Of a DNA stretch of 64,000 nucleotides, positions 1 through 9,766 are shown one piece after another. Within the stretch, counting starts at the first letter, position 1. The number at the start of each line of letters is the position of its first letter. This stretch comes from Roseburia_D sp964388945 (GTDB lineage: Bacteria; Bacillota; Clostridia; Lachnospirales; Lachnospiraceae), in NCBI GenBank assembly GCA_964388945.1, contig CAYMCM010000004.1:9194-73193 (forward strand). Reading direction: 5' to 3'. The notes beneath the pieces were generated by a model. It did no database searches. It had not been told where the DNA came from and saw nothing but the letters and a program-made list of their open reading frames with translations. The position numbers were made by a program, and so were the translations under genes.

Positions 1-289
1 TTGCGAACTGATATTTTACAGGATTGACCGCCGCAATAAATGTAACTGTCGGCACGATCACGCAATCCCCCGGCTGTACTTTGCACTCCATCAGTGCCAG
101 ATGAAGTGCCGCAGTTCCACTCTGGCAGGCAACCGTCATCGGCACCTCTAAAAATTCAGCCAGCTTTTCTTCCAACTGTGTAATATAGGCTCCGCCTGTG
201 GATACCCATCCCTGATGCACCGCATCCAGTACATATTTTTCTTCATTTCCCTCAAAATTCGGAATTGACAATGGAACAAACTTTCCCAT
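1..289 (-). CDS. legC: LegC-like sugar aminotransferase (partial)
   Basis: Only the first 96 residues are visible; the gene runs off the left edge of the window. The sequence has the start of a DegT/DnrJ/EryC1/StrS aminotransferase: a SIPNFEGNEEKYV opening, GGAYITQLEEKLAEFL, and the cofactor-binding SGTAALHLAL motif near residues 58-67. These enzymes are PLP-dependent and move an amino group onto a 4-keto nucleotide sugar. The gene follows legB directly (start codons preceded by a GGAGG ribosome site at 297-302), so the likely role is transamination of the LegB 4-keto-6-deoxy product in legionaminic acid synthesis. The catalytic lysine lies outside the window. Confident on family, fairly confident on pathway because the rest of the pathway is nearby. 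Confidence 0.85.
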   Translation of the reverse strand, partial: MGKFVPLSIPNFEGNEEKYVLDAVHQGWVSTGGAYITQLEEKLAEFLEVPMTVACQSGTAALHLALMECKVQPGDCVIVPTVTFIAAVNPVKYQFA

Positions 290-324
290 ATTTTTATCCT
301 CCAGCCCTGTTTTTTAATCTGTTT

Positions 325-1305
325 TTATACGTTATAAATATCTGCTTTGTAAGAATCCATGTGCTCTCTCATCCATGCGATCGTTTCTGCGATTCCCTGT
401 GAAAAAGTATATTGCTGCTGCCAGTCTGTCAGCTCTTTGATTTTTGCATTTGCACCGAGCAGACGGTTCACTTCACTTTTCTCCGGGCGCAGACGCTGCT
501 CATCGCAGACGATCTTTGCTTTCGGATTAATCTGCGCAATAATTTCCTCTGCCAGTTCCCCGATCGAAATCTCCTGCTGTGTCGCAATGTTGATTTCCTG
601 TCCGACTGTCTTGTCCGACTCCGCGATCGCAATAAATCCTGCCGCCGTATCTTTGACATAATTAAAATCTCTGGTCGGCGTCAGAGAACCAAGCTTGATC
701 TCTTCTTTTCCTGCAAGAAGCTGTGAGATGATCGTCGGAATGACCGCACGCGCTGACTGTCTCGGTCCAAACGTATTGAACGGACGCACGATGGACACCG
801 GAAGGTTAAAGCTGCGGTAAAAACTCTCCGCAAGACGATCTGCTCCGATCTTGGTCGCGGAATATGGAGACTGTCCCTGATACGGATGCTTTTCATCGAT
901 CGGAACATACTGCGCTGTTCCGTAAACCTCAGAAGTCGAAGTGATAAGCACGCGCTCTGTCTCTAACATCCTTGCTGCCTGTAAGACATTTAAGGTGCCT
1001 TTGATGTTTGTATCTACATAAGAATCCGGTGAATGATAGCTGAATGGGATCGCAATGAGTGCCGCAAGATGAAATACCGCATCCACACCGGTCATTGCTT
1101 CCCGCACACCGTTCGGATCTCTGACATCTCCGGAAAAAATCTCGATCTCACGCAGTTTTTCTTTCGGGAGCGTGTCCAGCCATCCCCATGTATTAAATGA
1201 ATTATAAAATGTAAACGCTTTTACATCATAGCCTTTTTCCAACAAACTCTCGGTCAGATGACTTCCGATAAAACCATCCGCACCGGTCACCAACACTTTT
1301 TTCAT
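325..1305 (-). CDS. legB: LegB-like NAD-dependent nucleotide-sugar 4,6-dehydratase
   Basis: 326 residues, usual length for an extended short-chain dehydrogenase/reductase. The NAD-binding loop GADGFIG is at residues 8-14 and the active-site YSATK at about 147-151; the STSEVYG and RPFNTFGPRQ motifs are typical of sugar 4,6-dehydratases. LegB removes water from a UDP- or GDP-GlcNAc substrate to give the 4-keto-6-deoxy sugar, the first committed step to legionaminic acid. The start ATG follows a TTTGGAGG ribosome site. It is followed 35 bases downstream by legC. The rest of the pathway (ptmE, legH, legI, legG, legF) is about 22-27 kb away in another operon. A general 4,6-dehydratase for another deoxy sugar is the main alternative. 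Confidence 0.86.
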   Translation of the reverse strand: MKKVLVTGADGFIGSHLTESLLEKGYDVKAFTFYNSFNTWGWLDTLPKEKLREIEIFSGDVRDPNGVREAMTGVDAVFHLAALIAIPFSYHSPDSYVDTNIKGTLNVLQAARMLETERVLITSTSEVYGTAQYVPIDEKHPYQGQSPYSATKIGADRLAESFYRSFNLPVSIVRPFNTFGPRQSARAVIPTIISQLLAGKEEIKLGSLTPTRDFNYVKDTAAGFIAIAESDKTVGQEINIATQQEISIGELAEEIIAQINPKAKIVCDEQRLRPEKSEVNRLLGANAKIKELTDWQQQYTFSQGIAETIAWMREHMDSYKADIYNV

Positions 1306-1390
1306 AGGTAAATACCTCCAAACCGTTTTCTTATTTTCTTTTCATTTTTCCAGACTTCATTATACTCCATCCGCGCAATTTTCGAAACCC

Positions 1391-2419
1391 TTATCCTTGC
1401 TCCACACAAAAACGCAGTCCTTCTTTCATGTGAACCTGTGCCTCCCATCCCAGTTTTTGCAGCTTTTTTGCGGAAAGCATCGCCTTTGTCGCAGTAGAAT
1501 ATCCCTGTCTTTCCGTTTCTTCGGGCAGTTCAAACACCACCTTTGTTCCAGTTATATCTGCCAGTATTCCGGCAAGCTCTTTTAATGTGATATCTGATCT
1601 CTCATCGGCAACATTATAAGCCTCTCCCGACGCTCCAAGCAGCATAACCGCTAAAATCCCTGCCACCGCGTCTGTGACAAAGGTATAGGAATACTTCTGC
1701 TTCCCTTCACTTTTTAATACGATGTCCTCCCCTGCCTCTGCTTTTTTGATAAACTGGGAAATTGCTTTTGTATCAGAAGGCAGCATTGTCGGTCCGTAGA
1801 TCCGGCTTAAACGTGGGATTGAAAAATCAAGATCGCAGGTCTTTTTATAAGCATTGCACAACGTCTCACCCAGACGCTTACTCTCTGGATAACCTGCCCT
1901 TAACGTATTGCAGTCCAGATATCCGAGATATTCTTCCGAAAATTTTTCCACATCCCCACGGTTTTCCCCATATATTTCCACGGAAGATACAAAACAAAAA
2001 TGCTTTGTTCCGTGGGAAACTGCATAATCCAACAGATTTTTTGTCCCCATCACGTTAGACGCGATCGTTCCGATCGGATCTAATGCATACTGCACCGGGT
2101 GCGTGTTGCTCGCCGCATGAAGAACATAATCTGTCTGCCCGCATTCCGGGATCTCTTGATTGACATCACAGGAGTAATAAGAAAATTCACTTTTGTTCAG
2201 GTAAGCAGAAAACCGTTCTTTTGCCCGATCTTTATTTCTGCTCAATGCAGCAATCTGGATCTTTTGCTCCTTGTTTGCATTTCTTAACATCAAAACATCG
2301 ATCAGGCACTTGCCGATCATTCCCGTTGCCCCTGAGATCAGGATCTTCTTTCCCTCCAGCTTTTCCCACGGAAGATCACACGCCGCGATCCTTTGTATTT
2401 CCCTTTCATAAAGTGTCAT
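1391..2419 (-). CDS. Extended SDR, NAD-dependent epimerase/dehydratase
   Basis: 342 residues. An N-terminal extension of about 24 residues precedes the Rossmann loop GATGMIG (near residues 30-36). The catalytic pair is in YPESK near residue 178, after SSVEIYGE. This is the UDP-glucose 4-epimerase/dehydratase family, which acts on nucleotide-linked sugars in the cytosol; the substrate cannot be read from sequence. It sits between legB and the double-DUF4422 protein in the long minus-strand operon. Similar SDRs often accompany IspD/TarI-like cytidylyltransferases, and two of those start this operon, so a CDP-sugar or CDP-polyol substrate is possible. The ribosome site GGAGGG lies just before the ATG. 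Confidence 0.75.
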   Translation of the reverse strand: MTLYEREIQRIAACDLPWEKLEGKKILISGATGMIGKCLIDVLMLRNANKEQKIQIAALSRNKDRAKERFSAYLNKSEFSYYSCDVNQEIPECGQTDYVLHAASNTHPVQYALDPIGTIASNVMGTKNLLDYAVSHGTKHFCFVSSVEIYGENRGDVEKFSEEYLGYLDCNTLRAGYPESKRLGETLCNAYKKTCDLDFSIPRLSRIYGPTMLPSDTKAISQFIKKAEAGEDIVLKSEGKQKYSYTFVTDAVAGILAVMLLGASGEAYNVADERSDITLKELAGILADITGTKVVFELPEETERQGYSTATKAMLSAKKLQKLGWEAQVHMKEGLRFCVEQG

Positions 2420-2468
2420 ATTTTCCCTCCTCCTTTTTACTTTTTTCGTTTTTTTTGACCGCTGTTTC

Positions 2469-4670
2469 CTATGTCAGCATCCGGCGTCCGGTATGCACGA
2501 TCCGTAAATCATTTCTGTGATACCTGAAATAAAGTGTCGTCAGATTTTCTCCTAGATAACCGATATAGCGATCCGCCCGTTCACTTCCTTTCGGCACGCT
2601 GAGTTCCTCAGTACGTTCCAGGATCGGAAACAGCCAGCTGCAATAATCTTGCCACACTTCTTTTTTTGCAAGGAACATATTATAGTTATAAAAATAGCGA
2701 TCCGCAAAAATTTCCGGCAAAGCTTTTGCATATTCCGGCGCACATTCTAAAAGAGCCTTCTCCATTGCTTCCCAGTCTGCATCTTTTACATAACGCTTAT
2801 GATGCGCATTGCAGTCCGGCTCCTGAATAGTCGGAAACGGCAGAACGACATCCACATCATTTTCCCGCAGACGATAAAGATCCTCTGGTGTGATATCCAG
2901 TATCCTTCGGTAATGAAACAGACCCAGATACTCCGCATCTGCATGCTTTCCGATCCAGTACAACGCTGTCAGTTCGCTGTAATTAACATTCTTCGCAGAG
3001 ATATTCTCTCCCACATCATCGGTAAGTGCTGCAATCCTCTTTTCATTCAGTGCCGCTCCCGCCTGGATCGGGTGCACAAAGTCCGGCATTTCCCACGGAT
3101 TACACAGTTCTTTATCTTTTATAAACTTTGACAGATACACCACAGCCTGTGCTTTCACACTTCCTTTTTTTTGCGCATGAAGTGTCTGAAATTCTCCTGT
3201 ATCCTCATAATACCGCTCCATCAGCGCCGCTTCCTTTTTGGCGTCAATACAAATATAATGCTCAAATCCTTTTTCATCCAGTTTTGCCATGATCGCGGCA
3301 TGATGATTTTCCGGTGCCGCAATTAAAACCGTAACATCCTTATGCGGAAATTTTTCAATCGGAATGACCGAAATTCCATCAATCTGCTTTGGATTTCCAG
3401 CCGGATCGCTGACCAAAAACGCCTCCACTTTTTTCTTTGGATATAACCGCTTTAAGGCATAATAAACACTCACTGCTACCATCTGTGCCCCATAAACCAC
3501 AATGTGTTCTTCGCCTTGCACCTTTTTAGTCTGCTGCATCGGCTTTGTCTGGATAAAATACTTTTTTGCATGCACGATCTTATATTTGTTCTCATTATGT
3601 AAAAAATAGATCGACATCAGCCGTTCTGCCAGAAAACCGATATAGCGGTTCTGATAGGTATCTTCCTTCCTGCCGCATTTTTTTTCGCAGTACGCAAGGA
3701 TTGGAAACAGCCATGCACAATAATCATCCAGAATCTCTTTGCGCGCGATCAGCATATTATAGCCATAATAAAACTGTCCGCTCTGCAATTTGTCTGCCGC
3801 AAGCGTGTATTCCGGTGCCAGAACACGGATCGCCTGCAGCATGATCTCCCAGTCTCTCTCATCATGATCCCTGCAATATGCCGTCCGCACATCAGGAAAA
3901 TTCAATACCGGAATCGTTAAGATCACATCAATATCGGAATGAAGCAGTTTCCTTCTGTCTTCCTCGCCCAAAAGAAAATGCCGTCTGTAATGACAGAGTC
4001 CTTCATACTTTGCTCCGGCATTTTTCCAGATCCAATACAACGCTGTCAGCTCACAGTATTCTTTATTTTTATCCGAAATGTGCTCTCCGGTGTTATCACA
4101 TACTTCTGCGATCCGCTGATCTGACAGCGCAGCTCCGACCTGGATCGGAATCTCCCATGCTTCACCGGTTTCTTCCTCGGACAGCGGTCTGTCCACATGG
4201 CACTTTGCCATATAGACTTCAACCGCACCGGATTTTTCTTCTGCCGCAGTCTCCGCCTTTAATCCCTCTTCCAATGTAAGATAGGTTTTCCCCTGACTCA
4301 GCCTATACTCCCGATAATAATTTCCACGCAGTTCGCTCCAGAGATCACTCTCAAAAGTCACCGGTATCACCGAACAAAACCCATTCTGCGCTAAGGCAGC
4401 TAAAATCTCATCCTGATATTTTTCCATGACCGCCAGCAAAATGCAGGCGTTTCGGTATTTTTTCTTTCCTTCCGCAAGATCCATTACCGGAAGTCCAAAG
4501 ATCTGATCCGGATTTTTCCCTTTTTCCGATACCATAAAACCCGCGATCTCCAGTTCATAAGGCTTCCCCAGCAGACAGTATGCCACTTCCTCTGCAATAT
4601 TGCCTGCGCCAAAGATCACGATCTCACTGCTGGTTTTTAATTGTTCCACTATCTGCTTCGCATAATACAT
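2469..4670 (-). CDS. Double DUF4422 glycosyltransferase with two Rossmann modules
   Basis: 733 residues built as a two-fold internal repeat. Each half has a Rossmann-like module (first at about 15-110 with FGAGNIAEEV; second at about 390-480 with YGAQMVAVSV) followed by a DUF4422 domain (about 150-370 and 510-733). The two DUF4422 copies share the landmarks WEIPIQVGAALSDQRIAEV / VHPIQAGAALNEKRIAAL, ELTALYWI and a HYRR motif. DUF4422 proteins are found in capsule and glycan loci and are thought to be glycosyltransferases. No membrane segment is seen, so the protein should be cytosolic. The second module has lost the third glycine of the loop. Domain type is secure; the sugar and the linkage are not readable. 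Confidence 0.78.
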   Translation of the reverse strand: MYYAKQIVEQLKTSSEIVIFGAGNIAEEVAYCLLGKPYELEIAGFMVSEKGKNPDQIFGLPVMDLAEGKKKYRNACILLAVMEKYQDEILAALAQNGFCSVIPVTFESDLWSELRGNYYREYRLSQGKTYLTLEEGLKAETAAEEKSGAVEVYMAKCHVDRPLSEEETGEAWEIPIQVGAALSDQRIAEVCDNTGEHISDKNKEYCELTALYWIWKNAGAKYEGLCHYRRHFLLGEEDRRKLLHSDIDVILTIPVLNFPDVRTAYCRDHDERDWEIMLQAIRVLAPEYTLAADKLQSGQFYYGYNMLIARKEILDDYCAWLFPILAYCEKKCGRKEDTYQNRYIGFLAERLMSIYFLHNENKYKIVHAKKYFIQTKPMQQTKKVQGEEHIVVYGAQMVAVSVYYALKRLYPKKKVEAFLVSDPAGNPKQIDGISVIPIEKFPHKDVTVLIAAPENHHAAIMAKLDEKGFEHYICIDAKKEAALMERYYEDTGEFQTLHAQKKGSVKAQAVVYLSKFIKDKELCNPWEMPDFVHPIQAGAALNEKRIAALTDDVGENISAKNVNYSELTALYWIGKHADAEYLGLFHYRRILDITPEDLYRLRENDVDVVLPFPTIQEPDCNAHHKRYVKDADWEAMEKALLECAPEYAKALPEIFADRYFYNYNMFLAKKEVWQDYCSWLFPILERTEELSVPKGSERADRYIGYLGENLTTLYFRYHRNDLRIVHTGRRMLT

Positions 4671-4685
4671 ACCGTCTCACCCGTT

Positions 4686-5939
4686 TCATTCCACTTCTAA
4701 CATTTCCAAAAAAACATCATCAACCAGCATATATGCCAAAATCTGCTTCTGTTTTAAACTTTCTTCCACCGCATGATAATAAATTCCTCCCAATGCAGCA
4801 AAGATCATTTCACCCTGCTTTTTTTCATATGCAGCCAGTTCCATAACCGGGATTCCTTCTATATTTTGCTGCGCTCCTGACTGTTTTGACACCAGAATAC
4901 AGGAAACTTTCTGATCCTGATGCAGTTCCTTTAAATAGCGTAAAAAACGTTTTCCGAGTTTTCCGGCTCCATATACAGCAATCGAATCTGCTTCATATAT
5001 ATGTTCCAGCAAAATTGCTTCATAGCGTGTCCCGCTGTAAACTCCCCTTTCCATGAGCAGCTGCAGCGGACGTACCATATAATCTGCTTTCTGCATCTGC
5101 ACTCCCGCAATTTTTCCCGCACTTTTTAACAACGCTATTTCTTCCTGACTTTCGTTTGTAATATTATGGTAAATATGATTTCCATATTCATATTCCAAAC
5201 GTTCCAGCGTCTTTTCAAACAGACGTTCCAGCCGGTGTTCTTTCGCAAAATTCAGATTATCAATCAATCCGCTCAGCAGATCTTTCACCTTGTCCCCTGT
5301 TAGTTTAAATGCAACCTCTATTTTTCTGTAACAATACAAACCGACATCTACCATACAGAAATGTTCTGCTTCATACAAGGCTCTTACCAGAAAAGGCGGA
5401 TCTTCAAAATATCGGTATTCTGGAAATCGGATGTATTTTTCCATGATCATGGCACGTGCAAAGATAAACGTTGTAAAATCGTAGTCTAATGGATACTCCC
5501 CATATGTTACGATCCCTTCCTGCGCCATTGCTTTTACCAGATCAGCCTGCGGTGACGGGCTCACCTCTCCCTGTAAAAGATACATCACGCTTCCGCAGGC
5601 CTTCACTCGTTTTCGCTCACAGCAGTCTATCATCTTTTCCAATGCATCTTGCTTTAAATAATAGTCATCCGCATCCAAAAACGCCAGATACTTTCCCGTT
5701 GCCAGTTCTATTCCGGCATTTCGCGCCGCAGCTGCTCCCTGGTTTTTTTGATGCACCAAAACAATCCTCGACTCCTCTGCCTGCAAACGCTTTAAGATCT
5801 CTGCCGAGGCATCCGTCGATCCGTCATCGACACAGATCATCTCCAGATCGGCGACTGTCTGCCTCTGTACACTCCGAATACACTGTCTGATATATTGCTC
5901 GTTATTAAAAACCGGAATAATAATTGATATTTTTACCAT
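4686..5939 (-). CDS. GT2 glycosyltransferase with C-terminal Rossmann module
   Basis: 417 residues from the ATG at 5939; the upstream gene stops at 5933, so the two overlap by seven bases. Residues 1-110 are a GT-A family 2 fold: ISIIIPVFNNEQYIRQC, VDDGSTD, AAAARNAGIE and the metal-binding DADDYY. After a linker of about 200 residues, the last 100 residues form the Rossmann-like module (AVYGAGKLGKRFLRYL). It should transfer one sugar from a nucleotide donor in the cytosol. No transmembrane helix is seen, unlike many GT2 enzymes that work on lipid-linked glycans. An upstream in-frame ATG at 5990 is less likely because it lies deep inside the previous gene. Confidence 0.85.
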   Translation of the reverse strand: MVKISIIIPVFNNEQYIRQCIRSVQRQTVADLEMICVDDGSTDASAEILKRLQAEESRIVLVHQKNQGAAAARNAGIELATGKYLAFLDADDYYLKQDALEKMIDCCERKRVKACGSVMYLLQGEVSPSPQADLVKAMAQEGIVTYGEYPLDYDFTTFIFARAMIMEKYIRFPEYRYFEDPPFLVRALYEAEHFCMVDVGLYCYRKIEVAFKLTGDKVKDLLSGLIDNLNFAKEHRLERLFEKTLERLEYEYGNHIYHNITNESQEEIALLKSAGKIAGVQMQKADYMVRPLQLLMERGVYSGTRYEAILLEHIYEADSIAVYGAGKLGKRFLRYLKELHQDQKVSCILVSKQSGAQQNIEGIPVMELAAYEKKQGEMIFAALGGIYYHAVEESLKQKQILAYMLVDDVFLEMLEVE

Positions 5940-7351
5940 AATTCTTCTAACACCTGATTCCAGAATTTCATATGATCTTCCATATTGCACTTAGCTGATA
6001 TACTTTCATATGCCTTCATTCCCATAGATTTTAATAAATAACGCCGTTCTTCCAAGCCTTTGATCGCTAATGCCATCTTATGGCAGTCTCCGGTTTCTGC
6101 CAAAAAACCACTTTGGGCATCTGTAATATCTTCTCTCACCCCAGAAGTCTTTGTTACAACCGGAACCGCACCATTTGCCATTGCTTCCATGATCGAAATA
6201 CTTCGCCCTTCATAATCCGATAAGTTAATACAAATATCCTGTCTGCTCCAAAAATCAGATATCTCGCTTCTGTCTAAAGTACCCAGCAGCCGAACCCTGT
6301 CTTCCAGACATGCCCTGTGTATATATTTCAAAATCTCCTTTAAATACTCCCCTGTTCCCGCAATCTCCAAAAAATAATTTATTTTCAACTGATCCATTTC
6401 CTCAAGCAATACCAAAAGCAGATCCAGCCTTTTTTGAACAACCTCCAGTCGCCCCGCATAACCAATATGAATTGGAGTTAAACGATCCAGCGTATAACTT
6501 CTTTTTTGCATATTACCACATGCTACCGGACAAGTCATATGTAATATGATGTCTGTATTGATCCCTTGTGATGCCAGCCCTTCGCAAATATCCCGGCTCA
6601 CACCAACATATCTGTCTACATATTGCATTGCATCTGACTGCTCCTTATAAGCTGCCAGTATTCCCTGATGAACCACCGATATTATCTTAATCTGCGTTGG
6701 ATACCATTCTTTTACTATACAGGCAGCTAAAAAGAAATCATTTACACAACTGGTAATCACAGTGCATGGCAATTTACTTGTTATACCTTCTATCACGCTT
6801 CTGATTTTTTCAGCCGAGAACGTATCTGCTGCTTCTATCCTCATAGATAGCAGTTTCTCCGCAATATTGCTATTTGCTGTCCTGCTGTTTTGCGGCACTG
6901 CAAGAAACGCATGTTTTCCATAGTTTTCAAGTTCTGCCGCAACCTGCATACTCCAGGCTTCAACACCGCCCAGTCCTAATCCGTTCGTACAGTCAAAAAG
7001 AATATCCGGTCTGGAACAAATTTTTTTTTCTTCCCGAACGCTATTTTTTAATACTCTTTTTCCGCTCTCTATGATCATTTCAGAAAAACTATAAATCCGT
7101 TTTGGGTTTATCCCATAGGCGCACAGCGTCTGATACATTTCTCTTTTCGGATCGATTGCCGCAATACATACAATACTATCCTTATATTCCAACACCTTTT
7201 TCGGATTACAAACTGGAACATGAAACAGCTCCGTATCCCACTTTTGTGAATCGGAATCGATCCAGAAAAGTATGTTTGCACCAATCTCCTTCAAAAAATG
7301 AAATAATTTTCTCCCCCGGTCTCCCGTACCAAACAAAATGATCTTTTGCAT
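5933..7351 (-). CDS. GT4 glycosyltransferase with N-terminal Rossmann module
   Basis: 472 residues from the ATG at 7351, chosen because a GGGGGAGA ribosome site lies just before it; two in-frame ATGs upstream lack one. Residues 1-95 carry the Rossmann-like module (ILFGTGDRGRKLFHFL, then WIDSD). The remainder is a GT-B family 4 transferase: GLGGVEAW early, HIGYAGRL near the domain joint, and the donor-binding E-x7-E signature in EGRSISIMEAMANG, followed by VTKTSGVRE. A retaining transferase using a nucleotide sugar is expected. The module sits at the opposite end from that in the two GT2 enzymes of the same operon. Confidence 0.86.
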   Translation of the reverse strand: MQKIILFGTGDRGRKLFHFLKEIGANILFWIDSDSQKWDTELFHVPVCNPKKVLEYKDSIVCIAAIDPKREMYQTLCAYGINPKRIYSFSEMIIESGKRVLKNSVREEKKICSRPDILFDCTNGLGLGGVEAWSMQVAAELENYGKHAFLAVPQNSRTANSNIAEKLLSMRIEAADTFSAEKIRSVIEGITSKLPCTVITSCVNDFFLAACIVKEWYPTQIKIISVVHQGILAAYKEQSDAMQYVDRYVGVSRDICEGLASQGINTDIILHMTCPVACGNMQKRSYTLDRLTPIHIGYAGRLEVVQKRLDLLLVLLEEMDQLKINYFLEIAGTGEYLKEILKYIHRACLEDRVRLLGTLDRSEISDFWSRQDICINLSDYEGRSISIMEAMANGAVPVVTKTSGVREDITDAQSGFLAETGDCHKMALAIKGLEERRYLLKSMGMKAYESISAKCNMEDHMKFWNQVLEELW

Positions 7352-7393
7352 TCTCTCCCCCATAATCCGTTCTGCCACACATACGCAATATAT

Positions 7394-8587
7394 TTATCTT
7401 AGAAAACTCTGCATATTCGCAGCCGCCCATATGATCTTTTTTTCCGGTACCCCATACGCAATCAATTCCTGCTTTATTTCTTCTGCCAACGCCGCTGTCT
7501 GTACTGCCAGAATAATATAATCATACTGCTGCCTGTTTATTTCCCGTGGAGCGGCGATCTTCCAATCATCCCCAAAATTCCGGTAATTCTTATCTACCCA
7601 AAGTACAACTTCACAAAATTTATTTTTCTCATTTTGTTTCATATAAGTGCAGCCAACTTTCCCCGCACCATACAATATGACTTTGGAATCTTTCTCAATC
7701 ACTGTAAATGGAAAAATTGCTTCCGGCTTATCTTCTACCCGATAATAATACTGTTTTCTTAACTGTATAAATCTCATATAGAAAAACTCTAATTGCCTCT
7801 GCAATATATCTGCATACAGACTCTGTCCAAATTGTTCTCTCAAATATTGATACACGTTAAACAGATTTTCAAAAAATTGAGGATCTTTGATATACGAAGC
7901 AATATCTCCGTTTTCCCGCTGCCTGTGATAATAATAACACTCATGCATAACATAAAAACGCTTTATAGTCAGCATTGCCGGATATAAGACAGCCGTATCA
8001 TCTCCTAAATAGAAATGAAAACGCAGTGCTTTCTCCATATACTCGGCCACGATATCACGCTTCATAATCTTAGAACACAGACTTGGATCTACCCCATAAA
8101 CATCATGCATCGTATCCCACAGCATGACTGGATATACTTCTTCTACAATGGCAGCCTCATCATAAAAACCTTCTTTTAAAAATGATTGATGTTTCAGGCT
8201 TTTCGTATCACTCCAATAACGGCAAATGCCACAAGTAATAATATCCAAATCATTCTCATTTATATGCTGCATCATATCCATATACATCGTTTCTGCAATC
8301 CAGTCATCTGCATCCACAAACGCAACATACTTTCCTTTTGCTTTTTGAACCCCTTCCCACCGCGCTTTTGAGGGACCTTCCTGTTTTTTATGTATCACTT
8401 TGACTCTGCTATCTTTTTTATACGAATCAGCAATAACTCCCGACTGATCCGTTGAGCCATCGTCCACCAGAATAATCTCGAGGTTTCTATACCGCTGATT
8501 TATAATACTATCCAGACATTGTTTTAAATACTGCTGCGCATTATAGATCGGAACAATAACACTCAGCAACTCTTTTTCTGCATCCAT
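7394..8587 (-). CDS. GT2 glycosyltransferase with C-terminal Rossmann module
   Basis: 397 residues. The N-terminal GT-A fold shows LSVIVPIYNAQQYLKQC, VDDGSTD, GPSKARWEGVQ and DADDW. From about residue 300 to the end is the Rossmann-like module (VILYGAGKVGCTYM, WVDKN, IILAVQ). Its ATG (8587) directly abuts the stop codon of the methyltransferase gene at 8588, so the two are probably translationally coupled. It resembles the GT2 gene at 4686 in layout but is clearly diverged, so the pair are paralogues rather than a recent duplication. The sugar donor and acceptor are unknown. Confidence 0.86.
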   Translation of the reverse strand: MDAEKELLSVIVPIYNAQQYLKQCLDSIINQRYRNLEIILVDDGSTDQSGVIADSYKKDSRVKVIHKKQEGPSKARWEGVQKAKGKYVAFVDADDWIAETMYMDMMQHINENDLDIITCGICRYWSDTKSLKHQSFLKEGFYDEAAIVEEVYPVMLWDTMHDVYGVDPSLCSKIMKRDIVAEYMEKALRFHFYLGDDTAVLYPAMLTIKRFYVMHECYYYHRQRENGDIASYIKDPQFFENLFNVYQYLREQFGQSLYADILQRQLEFFYMRFIQLRKQYYYRVEDKPEAIFPFTVIEKDSKVILYGAGKVGCTYMKQNEKNKFCEVVLWVDKNYRNFGDDWKIAAPREINRQQYDYIILAVQTAALAEEIKQELIAYGVPEKKIIWAAANMQSFLR

Positions 8588-9736
8588 TTAATAGTATCTC
8601 CCTATAAACTCACACACAGCAACACTTGGCAGCAAATAATTTCTAATCTCTTTTTTCTCCAAATTTTCTCTGATTTCTTCCTGAAGATTTGTATTTACTC
8701 CCACCAAGATCAAATCCTGTTCCTTATGAAAATCTATTTCAGATAAATAGTATACCTGCTCTTTCTCCTCCTTTTCATTTCCATCCGTTATAATATATCC
8801 TCGCACATCTACACCGCAATTTTTCAGCAATTTATAAAAAGCTTTTCCAAACTTTCCACATCCATAAATATACACACGATGTTTTGCACAGGTATTTACC
8901 AGTCTGTACATCTCCTGAAATTCAGTTTCCTTTTTTTGCAGCATCTTCCCTAATGTATTTTCATTGAGTGCAAATGCTTTATCAAAAATATCAATATATT
9001 TTTTTTCATAATGCCTGCAATAAAAATCCCGATATAACCGTATCTGTTCCAGAGACGGCATATAACGCCATGTCAGCAATAATGCACCAAAAACATTTCC
9101 GACATACTTTCTCGTGTCCTCATTTATCTCAAACGCACCAATATTCGGATAATTTTGCGGACTTTCAGCATCACTTCCTATTATTTTTTTTGCGGCAACC
9201 GTATCAAAAAGAACCTGTGTGGCATAACCATCCGCCTCATTTCCCAAATGATGCAGGGCTATATCATGCAAGACCACCGTACAATGATCGGATAAATATG
9301 GCAGGCATGCCAAAAAATCCAGCACTTCCCCAGGCAATATATGCATGGTATCCAATATTACAAAATCTATATCCTCTCCAATCTGTTCTAAGAACTCTAC
9401 AGAAATTCCATTGGTATACAGCGTCCAATTTACTTGATTTTGCAAATACGGCATACACTGTCTCGCCAGATACCCCGTACACTTGCTGTTGTCCGAATAT
9501 AATTTTTCATTCACATCTATGGAAAACACTTCCGCATCAAGCCCTAATAAGGAAATGCAATTCAGCAGCACAGCCGTTGTACCACCTGCCGCCACTCCGA
9601 TCTCCAAAATTTTCCTCGGTCTTTTTTGTTTTATCAATCCACACACAAATTTTAACTGCCATTCCGTCATTTCAGATTTTCCCTGATACGCCATCTTGTC
9701 TAAAATCTCTATTGGTTCTGAAAAACTTTCACACAT
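8588..9736 (-). CDS. SAM-dependent methyltransferase with C-terminal Rossmann module
   Basis: 382 residues. The first ~200 residues look like a class I methyltransferase of the CmcI / Methyltransf_24 group: KILEIGVAAGGTTAVLL binds S-adenosylmethionine, FSIDVNE follows strand 2, DFVILDTMH and VVLHDIALHH hold likely metal or catalytic residues. The last ~97 residues form the Rossmann-like module (RVYIYGCGKFGKAFYKLL, GYIITDGN). O-methylation of a sugar hydroxyl is the usual role for such enzymes in glycan loci, but this is inferred. A GGAGG ribosome site precedes the ATG at 9736. Confidence 0.78.
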   Translation of the reverse strand: MCESFSEPIEILDKMAYQGKSEMTEWQLKFVCGLIKQKRPRKILEIGVAAGGTTAVLLNCISLLGLDAEVFSIDVNEKLYSDNSKCTGYLARQCMPYLQNQVNWTLYTNGISVEFLEQIGEDIDFVILDTMHILPGEVLDFLACLPYLSDHCTVVLHDIALHHLGNEADGYATQVLFDTVAAKKIIGSDAESPQNYPNIGAFEINEDTRKYVGNVFGALLLTWRYMPSLEQIRLYRDFYCRHYEKKYIDIFDKAFALNENTLGKMLQKKETEFQEMYRLVNTCAKHRVYIYGCGKFGKAFYKLLKNCGVDVRGYIITDGNEKEEKEQVYYLSEIDFHKEQDLILVGVNTNLQEEIRENLEKKEIRNYLLPSVAVCEFIGRYY

Positions 9737-9766
9737 ATGTACGCGCCTCCGTATATATTTTTTCTT

